64,000 bases of DNA, taken from NCBI GenBank assembly GCA_963716235.1, contig CAVQTE010000012.1, positions 73,017-137,016 on the forward strand, read 5' to 3'. Made by a program: the position numbers and the translations under genes. A model generated the notes under the pieces. It made no database searches and was not told the DNA's origin. It saw only the letters and a list, made by a program, of their open reading frames with translations. Positions 26,518-34,931 of the stretch are shown in pieces; the stretch's first letter is position 1; the number at the start of each line of letters is the position of its first letter. Source of the stretch: Sva-07 sp963716235 (GTDB taxonomy: Bacteria > Actinomycetota > Acidimicrobiia > Acidimicrobiales > Ilumatobacteraceae).

Positions 26518-26928
26518 TCAGCCGCCCAGAATCGCAAACGTGCCGGCCGCAGTTGCCACGAGTCGTCCGTCGTCTTCGACGACCCGCGACTCGAGGTGGA
26601 CGACCGAACGACCTCTCTTGACCACCGTTGCCGTGGCGGTCACCCGCCCGTCGACGGCAGGACGGATGAACCGCAACGACACTTCGATGCTGGCGCAGTA
26701 GCGATCCGGCTCGTCGATCACACTCATCGTCGACTTGCCCATGGCGGTGTCGACGAGCGCGAACAGCACCGCGCCGTGCACGACGCCGTTCGGGTTGAGG
26801 TGTTCGGGTCCGATGACCACCTGTGCCAGTCCGACACCGGGTTCGTCGCCCGACAGCTCCATGCCGAGGAAGCGCCTCAGCGGGAACTCGCCGAACGTGT
26901 CGGGTGCGTCTTGTTCCGGGTCGGTCAT
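26518..26928 (-). CDS. PaaI-type hotdog thioesterase
   Basis: A 136-residue hotdog-fold protein: H-L-N-P-N-G-V-V-H-G-A-V-L-F-A-L-V-D-T-A-M-G is the family's core motif, with Asp/Glu at the position that activates water, then V-S-L-R-F-I-R-P-A and the closing A-T-A-A-G-T-F-A-I. PaaI-like enzymes hydrolyse acyl- or aryl-CoA thioesters. TAGCGT (minus strand, at 26937-26942) precedes the ATG at 26928 by 8 nt. It converges with the SCO6745-family gene. Confidence 0.88.
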   Translation of the reverse strand: MTDPEQDAPDTFGEFPLRRFLGMELSGDEPGVGLAQVVIGPEHLNPNGVVHGAVLFALVDTAMGKSTMSVIDEPDRYCASIEVSLRFIRPAVDGRVTATATVVKRGRSVVHLESRVVEDDGRLVATAAGTFAILGG

Positions 26929-27057
26929 GGCCACGCACGCTACGCGCGTGAGCTTCGGCCGATCGGCCCGCAGGGGTCAGGTGGAGCGGGTCGTCACGAT
27001 CGAGGCTTGCTTTCGCCTGGTCACACCGGCACTCGATCTTGCGGTGGGGCCGGTTGT

Positions 27058-28125
27058 TCAGTCGAAGTACGCCGAGACGAGCCGGTCGTACGTGCCGTCT
27101 TGTTTGAGTTCGAGGAGTGCGCGGTCGACCTCCTCGAGGATCGGGCTTGCCTCGGGCAGCACGATGCCGTATGACTCGGGCTGGAGAACGGGGCCGGCAA
27201 TCTGGGCGCTGTACCCCTGACCGATGAGGTATTGGATGATGGCGGCGTCGTAGACGAACGCATCGGCGTCACCCGCTTCGAGTAAGCGCATCGCCGCATC
27301 CGGGTCGGTGACGGACTCCGCAACGATTCCGGCCTCGCGAAGGAAGTCGTCGGACGTGGTTCCGCCGATGGTGACGACATCGCGACCGTAGAGATCCGAC
27401 ACGGATTGGATATCGCTCTCGAAACGCTCCAACGTGAGCTCGGCGGTGACCTCGGCGGTCAGCGTGGCCACCAGCAGGACGCCGCAGAGCATCCAGAACA
27501 TGCTGATCAGGCGCGACGTGGCACGTCGAGGTACCGCGTCGCCATAGCCGACCGTGAACAGCGTGACGCTGGCCCACCACACACCGTGAAAGGCCCCTCG
27601 CCATCCCGACGCCTCGAAGTCGGGGTTCCGGTGACGCTCGAGAAGCCACACGACACCGCCCACCAACACCGTTCCGGCGACCATCGCCGCGAAGAGCACC
27701 GCCAGGAACGGTTGGAAGACCTGGCCCAGGAGCGACCGAAGCGACGGGCGCTGTCCGTCGGTGGGAACGGCAATCGAGATCCCTGACTCGAACATCGGCA
27801 GGCTGAAGTCGACACGCTGTTCGCGATCCGCCGTGATGCTGATCGCGCCGATTGCTGCGTCGGCGTCGCCGCGTTCGACCGCTTCGAGCTGCTCACCGAC
27901 GGTGTCGACGACAACGAAGTCGATCTCGATGTCGGCGAGTAGACCGATGCTGCGAGCGAGGTCGACGCTGAACCCCTGCAGTTCGCCTTCGTTCTCGATG
28001 ACGAACGGCTCCAGCACGCGCACCGCAACCTTGGCCGACGAGTCGGTCTGCTGCGCTGCGGAACTCGACGGACCGACACCCAGGAAGGCGATCGTGGCGA
28101 CAAGTGCGACGAGCCAGCGAAACAC
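27058..28125 (-). CDS. Glutamate-receptor-type potassium channel (GluR0-like)
   Basis: A 355-residue membrane protein. After a signal-like start (V-F-R-W-L-V-A-L-V-A-T-I-A-F-L) comes the first lobe of a periplasmic amino-acid-binding domain (R-V-L-E-P-F-V-I-E-N, A-I-G-A-I-S-I-T-A-D-R-E). Then a transmembrane helix, the pore with T-V-G-Y-G-D (K+ selectivity filter), a second helix, and the second lobe ending A-Y-F-D. This interrupted layout is that of prokaryotic ionotropic glutamate receptors. Start: TACCGT at 28132-28137 (minus strand) lies 6 nt before the GTG at 28125. A truncated near-copy lies at 36579-37111. Confidence 0.88.
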   Translation of the reverse strand: MFRWLVALVATIAFLGVGPSSSAAQQTDSSAKVAVRVLEPFVIENEGELQGFSVDLARSIGLLADIEIDFVVVDTVGEQLEAVERGDADAAIGAISITADREQRVDFSLPMFESGISIAVPTDGQRPSLRSLLGQVFQPFLAVLFAAMVAGTVLVGGVVWLLERHRNPDFEASGWRGAFHGVWWASVTLFTVGYGDAVPRRATSRLISMFWMLCGVLLVATLTAEVTAELTLERFESDIQSVSDLYGRDVVTIGGTTSDDFLREAGIVAESVTDPDAAMRLLEAGDADAFVYDAAIIQYLIGQGYSAQIAGPVLQPESYGIVLPEASPILEEVDRALLELKQDGTYDRLVSAYFD

Positions 28126-28198
28126 GGCCGGACGGTACCACCCGGAACGTCCCGTGGAGTATGGAGACCGCCGCGTGTCCATGCGAGCATGGCGGACG

Positions 28199-30670
28199 AT
28201 GAGCGGTGCCAATGTTCAGACTGCCCTGCCGGATCGGGCGCAGGTGGTGATCATCGGTGGTGGGGTGATCGGTACCAGCGTGGCCTACCACCTCGCCAAG
28301 CTGGGTTGGACCGACGTCGTGCTGCTGGAGCGAGACCAGCTCACGTCGGGGACGACCTGGCATGCCGCCGGCCTGGTCGTGTCGGGTGGTATGACCACCG
28401 AGACGTTGGCGTGGATGACCAAGTACTCGACCGACCTCTACGCGGTGTTGGAGGACGAGACCGGGCAGTCCACCGGCTTCAAGCCCGTCGGCTACCTGCA
28501 GACGGCGAGCAATCCGGATCGGATGCACAAGTTGCGGCGGGAGGCCGACTTCCTCCGGCTGATGGGGATCGAACGCGAGGAGATCTCCCCGCGTGACGTC
28601 GCCGAGCTGTGGCCCCACATCGACCCGAGCGGTGTGGTCGGCGGGTTCTTCACAGCCAGCGAGGGGCGCGCGGATCCGTACAACGTGGCGATGTCGCTGG
28701 CGGCCGGCGCACGGCAGCGCGGCGTTCGCATCGTGCAGGGGGCGCCCGTCACCGGGATCGAGCAACACGCCGGGCGGGTGACGGGCGTCGTCACCGAGCG
28801 GGGCACGATCCAAGCGGAGTACGTCGTCAACTGTGCGGGGATGTGGGCGCGGCAGGTCGGTGCGCTGGCGGGTGTGTCGGTGCCGCTCCAGGCGATCGAG
28901 CACGCCTATCTCATCACCGAGCCGTTCGAGGGAGTCTCGCCCGACCTGCCGATCTTCGAGGACCCCGACCGGTTCGCGTACTACCGCGAGGAGACCGGCG
29001 GACTGATGATCGGTCTGTTCGAGCCGGTGGCGGCGCCGTGGTCGACCGAGCGCATCCCCGACGACTTCAGCTTCGGTGAGATCCCGTCGAACTGGGATCG
29101 GCTCGCCCCGTTCCTCGAGTACACGATGGAGATACTGCCGGGCCTCGCCGACGTCGGTGTCCGCAAGCTCTTCACCGGGCCGGAGAGCTTCACGCCCGAC
29201 AACGGGTTCCTGATGGGCGAGGCTCCGGAGCTCGACGGGTTCTTCGTCGCGGCCGGGTTCAACTCGCTCGGGATCCTCACCGGCGCAGGAGCGGGTTCGA
29301 TCATGGCGAGTTGGATCGTGGACGGGGAGCCGCCGATGGATGTGACCGGGGTCGACATCGCACGCCTCCAGCGCTGGCAGACGAACCGGCCGTACCTCAC
29401 CGAGCGGAGCGTCGAACTGCTGGGTCGGCTCCACTCGACGGGCTCGTGGCCGCACTCCCAGCCGACGACGGCTCGTGACGTTCGTCGGTCACCGCTCCAC
29501 GACCGGCTGGTCGCAGCAGGGGCTCGTTTCGCCGAGTCGTCGGGTTGGGAGAATGCGTCGTACTTCGCGCCGATCGACGCCGAGATCGAGTACCGGTACA
29601 CGTACGGCCGCCCTGACTGGTTCGACGACCACGCCGCCGAGCATCGCTCGGTACGCGAGGCGGTGGGCCTGTTCGACATGTCGGCGATGTCGAAGTTCCT
29701 CGTGCAGGGATCCGACGCCGAGTCGGTGCTGAACCGGTTGTCGGGCAACGACGTCGCCGTGCCGGTGGGTCGGTGCGTGTACACGCAGTGGATGAACGAG
29801 CGCGGCGGCGTGATGGCCGACGTGACGATCACTCGCCTGGCCGACGATCGCTTCCAGGTGGTCGCGGCCGAGGCGTTCCACCGCCGGGTCGAATCGATGC
29901 TGGCTCGTGCCACGCCCGACGGTGCGCGTGTCATCGTCACCGACGTCACGTCGGGTTGGGCGCTCCTCAGTGTGCAGGGTCCGAGCTCGCGGGCGCTGCT
30001 GTCGGAGCTGACGACGGCCGACCTGTCGAACGCTGAGTTCCCGTACCTGACGGCGAAGGAGATCGACCTCCATCACGCGAGGGCGCTCGCGGTCAGGATG
30101 AGCTTCGTCGGCGAGCTGGGGTGGGAGCTGTTCGTGCCGACCGAGTTCTCCGCCGGGGTGTACGACCGGCTCGTCGAGGTCGGCGCCGCGCACGGTCTCG
30201 CCCACGCCGGCATGGCGACGCTCGAGAGCACCCGCACCGAGGCCGGCCGGCTCGACTACGGCCTCGACATGGAGAACTCCGACTCTCCGCTCGAGGCCGG
30301 GTTGAAGTTCGCGATCGACTTCGACAAGCCGGGCGGCTTCGTGGGCCGGGAGGCCTTGCTCGCCCAGTACGAGCAGCGGCCGTATCGCAACCGGCTGGTG
30401 CAGTTTCTCCTCGACGACCCCGAACCCCTGCTCCACGGCGAGGAGCCGATCCTGCTCGGAGGTGACCCCGTCGGGTACATCCGGTCGGGCGCCTACGGGC
30501 ACACGCTGGGTGGGGCGATGGGGTTCGGCTATGTCGAGCACCCCGACGGTGTGACCGGCGACCTCGTGAGCGGCGGCGACTTCGAGATCGTCGTCGCCGG
30601 TGAACGGTTCCCGGCGCGGGCCTCGTTGCGGTCGATGTACGACCCGACGAACGAACGTGTCCGAACGTGA
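28199..30670 (+). CDS. Dimethylglycine/sarcosine dehydrogenase-like FAD-GcvT fusion
   Basis: An 823-residue fusion. The first 390 residues are a DAO-type FAD oxidoreductase: V-V-I-I-G-G-G-V-I-G-T-S-V-A-Y-H-L-A (dinucleotide site), T-W-H-A-A-G-L-V (the Trp-His where related enzymes bind FAD covalently) and A-G-F-N-S-L-G-I. The rest is an aminomethyltransferase (GcvT) fold: V-G-L-F-D-M-S-A-M-S-K-F, then L-S-V-Q-G-P-S-S-R and F-V-G-R-E-A-L. Such enzymes demethylate dimethylglycine or sarcosine and pass the one-carbon unit to tetrahydrofolate. The ATG at 28199 is preferred; the open frame upstream is antisense to the channel gene. Confidence 0.9.
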   Translation: MSGANVQTALPDRAQVVIIGGGVIGTSVAYHLAKLGWTDVVLLERDQLTSGTTWHAAGLVVSGGMTTETLAWMTKYSTDLYAVLEDETGQSTGFKPVGYLQTASNPDRMHKLRREADFLRLMGIEREEISPRDVAELWPHIDPSGVVGGFFTASEGRADPYNVAMSLAAGARQRGVRIVQGAPVTGIEQHAGRVTGVVTERGTIQAEYVVNCAGMWARQVGALAGVSVPLQAIEHAYLITEPFEGVSPDLPIFEDPDRFAYYREETGGLMIGLFEPVAAPWSTERIPDDFSFGEIPSNWDRLAPFLEYTMEILPGLADVGVRKLFTGPESFTPDNGFLMGEAPELDGFFVAAGFNSLGILTGAGAGSIMASWIVDGEPPMDVTGVDIARLQRWQTNRPYLTERSVELLGRLHSTGSWPHSQPTTARDVRRSPLHDRLVAAGARFAESSGWENASYFAPIDAEIEYRYTYGRPDWFDDHAAEHRSVREAVGLFDMSAMSKFLVQGSDAESVLNRLSGNDVAVPVGRCVYTQWMNERGGVMADVTITRLADDRFQVVAAEAFHRRVESMLARATPDGARVIVTDVTSGWALLSVQGPSSRALLSELTTADLSNAEFPYLTAKEIDLHHARALAVRMSFVGELGWELFVPTEFSAGVYDRLVEVGAAHGLAHAGMATLESTRTEAGRLDYGLDMENSDSPLEAGLKFAIDFDKPGGFVGREALLAQYEQRPYRNRLVQFLLDDPEPLLHGEEPILLGGDPVGYIRSGAYGHTLGGAMGFGYVEHPDGVTGDLVSGGDFEIVVAGERFPARASLRSMYDPTNERVRT

Positions 30671-30757
30671 TCAGGCGAGCAGGACCTCGGAGCCCGTTCC
30701 GTCGGCGGGCCGACGGGGTCCACAGCCGAAATGCGCTGGCCGCTAACGTTTCGGTCT

Positions 30758-31232
30758 GTGAGCGAATCCGTGAGCGCTGCCCGAGAGATCTCCGCCTCGG
30801 CCGAGACATTGTGGGCGATGGTGTCCGATGTGACCCGTATGGGCGAGTGGTCCCCCGAGAACGAGGGGGGCGAGTGGCTCGACGCGCGCGACGACTGCCA
30901 AGCCCGGCGCGACGTTTCGGGCCAAGAACCGTGTTGGCAGGAGGTCTTGGAGCACCGTGGCGACGGTGGTCGACGCCGAGCCCGGCCGCAGTTTCTCGTT
31001 TCGTGTCAGCGTCGGCCCGGTGAAGGTCAGCGATTGGAGCTACACGTTCGAGCCGACACCGAACGGGTGTCGCGTGACCGAGTCATGGACAGATCTGCGG
31101 CCCGGCTGGTTCAAGCCGATCGCTCAGCTGGGAACCGGCGTCAGCGACCGTACGACACACAACCGCATCGGCATGGAACAGACGCTCGAGCGGCTTGCCG
31201 CCGCCGCGGAGCCAGGATCGCAACCGGACTGA
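30758..31232 (+). pseudogene. SRPBCC-family (polyketide cyclase-like) protein, one frameshift
   Basis: The start V-S-E-S-V-S-A-A-R-E-I-S-A-S-A-E-T-L-W-A-M-V-S-D-V-T-R-M-G-E-W-S-P-E is a classic SRPBCC opening. After about residue 44 the frame breaks near 30888-30900; the next frame reads G-A-T-F-R-A-K-N-R-V-G-R-R-S-W-S-T-V-A-T-V-V-D-A-E-P-G-R-S-F-S-F and continues to 31232. Rejoined length is about 158 residues, normal for the family. These proteins bind hydrophobic ligands in a helix-grip fold; ligand unknown. Confidence 0.75.
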
Positions 31233-31558
31233 TCTTCGGCGCACCCGCTTGCGGGACCTACGATGGCCAACCGCAATCCGGCGCAGACGGTTCAACGGGG
31301 TTTTCTCCCGCGAATCGCGCCGGTCCCGCGGGACGCTTCTCGGCCCGCGCCGTGATCGCCCTGCCAGAGGAGTTCGGCCCGATGATGTAGCCGATCTCGT
31401 CGTACGGTTCGGCTGCTTGAACGTGTCACCGTCACGCATGTCGTCGGTGTGCGCGGGGAGCCGGGTCGTTCATCTGCATCACCTGGATGCGGTCAGCCAG
31501 CGGAACCCGGGACCTTTCGGCCCTTCCGGCGGCGGCAACACGGCGCGACCGTTGAGTC
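31233..31558. other. Intergenic stretch with promoter-like 19-mer
   Basis: No convincing gene. At 31247-31265 the sequence gcttgcgggacctacgatg matches 18 of 19 bases of the stretch just upstream of tRNA-Lys (43351-43369). It contains TACGAT, a good -10 box, so it could drive transcription toward the baeRF3 gene with a long leader, or be a relic of a copied tRNA promoter. Confidence 0.4.
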
Positions 31559-32719
31559 ATGAACGGAATCGACACCCAACTTCACGTGATCGACGAGGTC
31601 GATGTCAACGACGACGACCTCACGAAATGGTCCGCCACGTCCAGCTCGTCCGAACTCGTGTCGATCTACCTGCCGACCCACCGTGCCGGCAGGGAGGTCA
31701 CGCAGGACCCGGTGCTCTTCCGCCGGCTCATCGCGAATGCCGCGAGCGAGGTCGCCGCAGGCGAGCTCCTCGCTGCTGCCGCCCGTCTGGTCGACGACCG
31801 GGACTTCTGGGCACACGGATCAGTCGGCCTCGCGGTGCTCGCGGGTCCTGAGGGCACGACGGCGATCAGGCTGTCGGAGCCGACCGGAGAACTCGCGGTC
31901 GTCAGCGATCGCTTCCACCTCAAGCCGCTGGTGGCCGCTCGGGCCCGGCGTGTCGAGTTCGACGTCCTCGCGATCAGCCGGCACAGCGTGCGGTTCGTGG
32001 ACGTGACCGGATCGAGGGCCGTCGAGGTCGAGATCCCCGGGATGCCGACGAGCATGCCGGAGGCGCTGCGCTGGGACGACCGCGATCCCCAGCTCCAGAG
32101 CCATTCCGGAAGTCGGGCGGGTGGCGGTCGGCTCACGGCGACGTTCCACGGCCAGGGCAGCACCAGCGACGCTCGGGATGTCGATCTCGATCGCTACCTG
32201 CACATGGTCGACCATGCGGTCGCCGACCACCGCTCCGGCTCGACACGTCCGCTCGTCCTCGCTGGCGTCGATGACATCGTGGGCGTCTATCGCAAGCTCA
32301 CGCGCTGTGCGCACGTCCTCGACGATGTCGTCGCCGGGAACCCCGATCAACTTCGAGCCGCGGAACTCGCCGATCGGGCACGGCGATTCGTCCCGCCGTC
32401 GGCCGCGGAAGCGGAGCGGACCGCACGTGAGTCGTTCCTGGGCGGCGCTGCCGCGACGGTCCGCACCGTCGAACAGGCCGTGATCGCCGCTGCCGCCGGC
32501 CAGGTCGCATCGATCTTCGTCCCCGCCGATTGCGAGTACTGGGGCCGGTACCGCTCTGGGCATCATCTGCTCGAGGAGCACGAGACCCGGGGACCTGGCG
32601 ACCATGATCTCGCCGATGTGGCGGCGATCGAGGCGTTACGGCACGGAGGCCTGGTCTTCGTCGTCCCGGCGAGCGACATTCCTGGCGGCGGTACCGCGGC
32701 AGCGACGCTGCGCTACTGA
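31559..32719 (+). CDS. baeRF3-type release-factor-like protein
   Basis: A 386-residue protein matching the bacterial archaeo-eukaryotic release factor family 3: the opening E-L-V-S-I-Y-L-P-T-H-R-A-G-R-E-V-T-Q-D-P-V-L-F, then F-H-L-K-P-L, and a C-terminal half with R-P-L-V-L-A-G-V-D-D-I-V-G-V-Y-R-K and a late A-S-I-F-V-P-A-D. It lacks the GGQ peptide-release motif, as is usual for this family. Relatives are proposed to act in ribosome rescue or stress; direct evidence is sparse. RNase Z follows 48 nt downstream on the same strand. Confidence 0.78.
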   Translation: MNGIDTQLHVIDEVDVNDDDLTKWSATSSSSELVSIYLPTHRAGREVTQDPVLFRRLIANAASEVAAGELLAAAARLVDDRDFWAHGSVGLAVLAGPEGTTAIRLSEPTGELAVVSDRFHLKPLVAARARRVEFDVLAISRHSVRFVDVTGSRAVEVEIPGMPTSMPEALRWDDRDPQLQSHSGSRAGGGRLTATFHGQGSTSDARDVDLDRYLHMVDHAVADHRSGSTRPLVLAGVDDIVGVYRKLTRCAHVLDDVVAGNPDQLRAAELADRARRFVPPSAAEAERTARESFLGGAAATVRTVEQAVIAAAAGQVASIFVPADCEYWGRYRSGHHLLEEHETRGPGDHDLADVAAIEALRHGGLVFVVPASDIPGGGTAAATLRY

Positions 32720-32767
32720 CGAGTGACGCACGACCAACCTCGCTGATCAGGCCTACCATCGGGAGCG

Positions 32768-33682
32768 ATGTCTGTGCGTGAACTGGTGGTGCTGGGCACG
32801 GCGAGCCAGGCGCCCACCCGGCATCGAAACCACAACGGCTATCTGTTGCGCTGGGACGGTGAGGCGATCCTGTTCGATCCCGGTGAGGGGACGCAACGGC
32901 AGTTCACCCTGGCCGGGGTGTCGGCGGCGTCGGTGGACCGGATCTGCATCACGCACTTCCACGGCGACCACTGCCTCGGCCTGCCCGGCATGATCATGCG
33001 ACTGTCGCTCGACGCCGGCAGCCTGCCGGTCCCCGTGCACTATCCCGCCAGCGGACAGTCACACTTCGAGCGCCTCCGTTTCGCCACCGCCGGCCAGGAA
33101 CACGTGCCGGTCGACGGCTGCCCGGTGACGACTCCGGGAGTGATCCACCAGGACGATCTCGTGACGATCCGCGCCATGGAACTGTCGCACCGCGTGGACG
33201 CCGTCGGTTACCGGGTGGAGGAGCCGGACCGGCGTCACATGATCGTCGACCGGCTCGATGCGTTGGGAATACGGGGCCCGTCGATCGGCCAGCTCCAGGA
33301 GCACGGTTCGATCGACCACGACGGCCGGACGGTGACCGTGGAGGAGGTGAGCGAGCATCGCCGCGGGCAGGTGTTCGCGTTCGTGATGGACACACGGTGG
33401 TGCCCCGGTGCACTGCAACTCGCCGACGGCGCCGACCTGCTGGTGTGCGAGTCGACCTTCCTCGACGTCGACGCCGACATGGCCGAGGAGTACGGGCATC
33501 TCACGGCGCGGCAGGCCGGTCGACTCGCACGCGAAGCCGGCGTGCGACGACTGGTGTTGACCCACTTCTCGCGGCGTTACGCCGACGAGGAAGCCTTCGC
33601 CGACGAGGCCCGCAGCGAGTTCGACGGCGACGTCGTGCTCGCCGAGGACCTGATGCGCATCCCCGTCCCGCCAAGAACCTGA
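32768..33682 (+). CDS. rnz: Ribonuclease Z / metallo-beta-lactamase-fold RNase
   Basis: A 304-residue protein of the RNase Z family. The Zn site is T-H-F-H-G-D-H-C-L-G-L-P-G-M (HxHxDH), with S-H-R-V-D-A-V-G-Y-R-V, D-T-R-W-C-P-G-A and L-T-H-F-S-R-R-Y as later ligands and substrate-facing loops. It trims the 3' end of tRNA precursors; the tRNA-Lys gene in this window encodes no CCA, so 3' trimming and CCA addition are needed here. TACCAT at 32754-32759 lies 8 nt before the ATG, which also has gggag upstream. Confidence 0.88.
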   Translation: MSVRELVVLGTASQAPTRHRNHNGYLLRWDGEAILFDPGEGTQRQFTLAGVSAASVDRICITHFHGDHCLGLPGMIMRLSLDAGSLPVPVHYPASGQSHFERLRFATAGQEHVPVDGCPVTTPGVIHQDDLVTIRAMELSHRVDAVGYRVEEPDRRHMIVDRLDALGIRGPSIGQLQEHGSIDHDGRTVTVEEVSEHRRGQVFAFVMDTRWCPGALQLADGADLLVCESTFLDVDADMAEEYGHLTARQAGRLAREAGVRRLVLTHFSRRYADEEAFADEARSEFDGDVVLAEDLMRIPVPPRT

Positions 33683-33707
33683 CGGCCCGCGACGATCAGC
33701 GGTGCCG

Positions 33708-34664
33708 TCAGCGGGCGTCGTTGATGCGTGCGACGAGCCGGCCCTTCACCAGGCCGCGGGCGAGGCGATCCAGGCCGTCGGGGATGTCGTCGAAGCCGAT
33801 CTCGGTGTAGTGCGGCGCCAGCTGTCCGCTGGCGAAGAGCTCGTACACGCCGGCGATGTCGTCGCTCGTCCCACCCCTGGAACCGACGAGCTCGCACTCT
33901 TTCAGGATGAGGTCCCTCGTCGAGATCGTCGCCTCGAGCTTGCCCATGCCGACCTGCACCACGCGGCCTCCGAAGCGCACCGTCTCGATGGCCTCGGCGG
34001 TGGTGGTGCCGAATCCGGCGAAGTCGACGATCACGTCGAGTTGCTTGTCCGCGAAGTCGCGGATCGATCGGGCGATGCCGGTGACACCGAGCTCGTCGGC
34101 GAGATCCCACACCTCCTCGTTGAGCTCGGCCACGTAGACCTCCGCGCCGGCCAGCACCGCGACACGCGCACCGATCTGTCCGAGACCGCCGAGCCCGATG
34201 ATCCCGAGCCTGGTTCCTGCCACCACGCGTCCCTTGGTCATGACCGCGTGGTGTGAGGTCATTCCCGCGTCGGTGCCGGCGGCCCCGAGCGCGAACGGCA
34301 CGTTGTCGGGTATCGGCACGAGCGTGATCTGGTCGACCAGGATCTTGTCGGCGAAACCGCCGTCGTACCCGTAGCCGGGCGCACCGGCTCTCGTCATCGG
34401 GCACACCCCGACGCGAGCCCCGACCGACCACTCGGTGACGCCTTCACCCACTTCGACAACGACTCCGGCGACCTCATGGCCCATCGTGACCGGCCGTCGG
34501 GGCAGGGCCGGCAGCCACCCCTCGTCCTCGAGCACCCCGACGTCGGAATGGCACAGCCCGGCCGACACCACGTCGAGCACGACCTGCCCCGGCCCGGCGA
34601 CCGGCACGGGAACGTCAGCGAGCACCAGCGGCTCGTGGGTGTTCGTGAACTGCCATGCGCGCAT
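33708..34664 (-). CDS. Zinc-type alcohol dehydrogenase (MDR family)
   Basis: A 318-residue medium-chain dehydrogenase. The N-terminal catalytic part has G-L-C-H-S-D-V-G (Zn Cys) and T-M-G-H-E-V-A-G (His-Glu); the NAD fold has G-I-I-G-L-G-G-L-G-Q-I-G. The lobe that normally carries four structural-zinc Cys is missing: the stretch V-G-V-C-P-M-T-R-A-G has a single Cys. The protein is accordingly shorter than the usual 340-350. Substrate unknown. Start: gaggaggaag lies 7 nt upstream of the ATG on the minus strand. It converges with RNase Z. Confidence 0.87.
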   Translation of the reverse strand: MRAWQFTNTHEPLVLADVPVPVAGPGQVVLDVVSAGLCHSDVGVLEDEGWLPALPRRPVTMGHEVAGVVVEVGEGVTEWSVGARVGVCPMTRAGAPGYGYDGGFADKILVDQITLVPIPDNVPFALGAAGTDAGMTSHHAVMTKGRVVAGTRLGIIGLGGLGQIGARVAVLAGAEVYVAELNEEVWDLADELGVTGIARSIRDFADKQLDVIVDFAGFGTTTAEAIETVRFGGRVVQVGMGKLEATISTRDLILKECELVGSRGGTSDDIAGVYELFASGQLAPHYTEIGFDDIPDGLDRLARGLVKGRLVARINDAR

Positions 34665-34918
34665 GGGGCGCTTCCTCCTCCTCGCCACCGACGAACCTCG
34701 CGGGCGGCGCGCAGCTGTCGTCTCGACCGTTTGTCGAGTCGTTCCCGACACAGCAGTGTGTCACCCCAGCCCGCGCCGGACATTGCTGACCGGCAACCGG
34801 TGCTCCAGTGCACCCGAGCGAGGAGCGCGGAGACTATTTGCCGCCAGTGGAGCGCTCGGCGAGGTTCTCATCGGGCGAAGGTCGAGCCCCGTCGACTCGC
34901 GGGACCCACAGGGTGGTG

Positions 34919-34924
34919 CATACT
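34919..34924 (+). promoter_or_regulatory. -10 box of leaderless lipoprotein gene
   Basis: CATACT ends 7 nt before the GTG at 34932, in the same arrangement as other leaderless starts here. Confidence 0.45.
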
Positions 34925-34931
34925 TGGCGAG

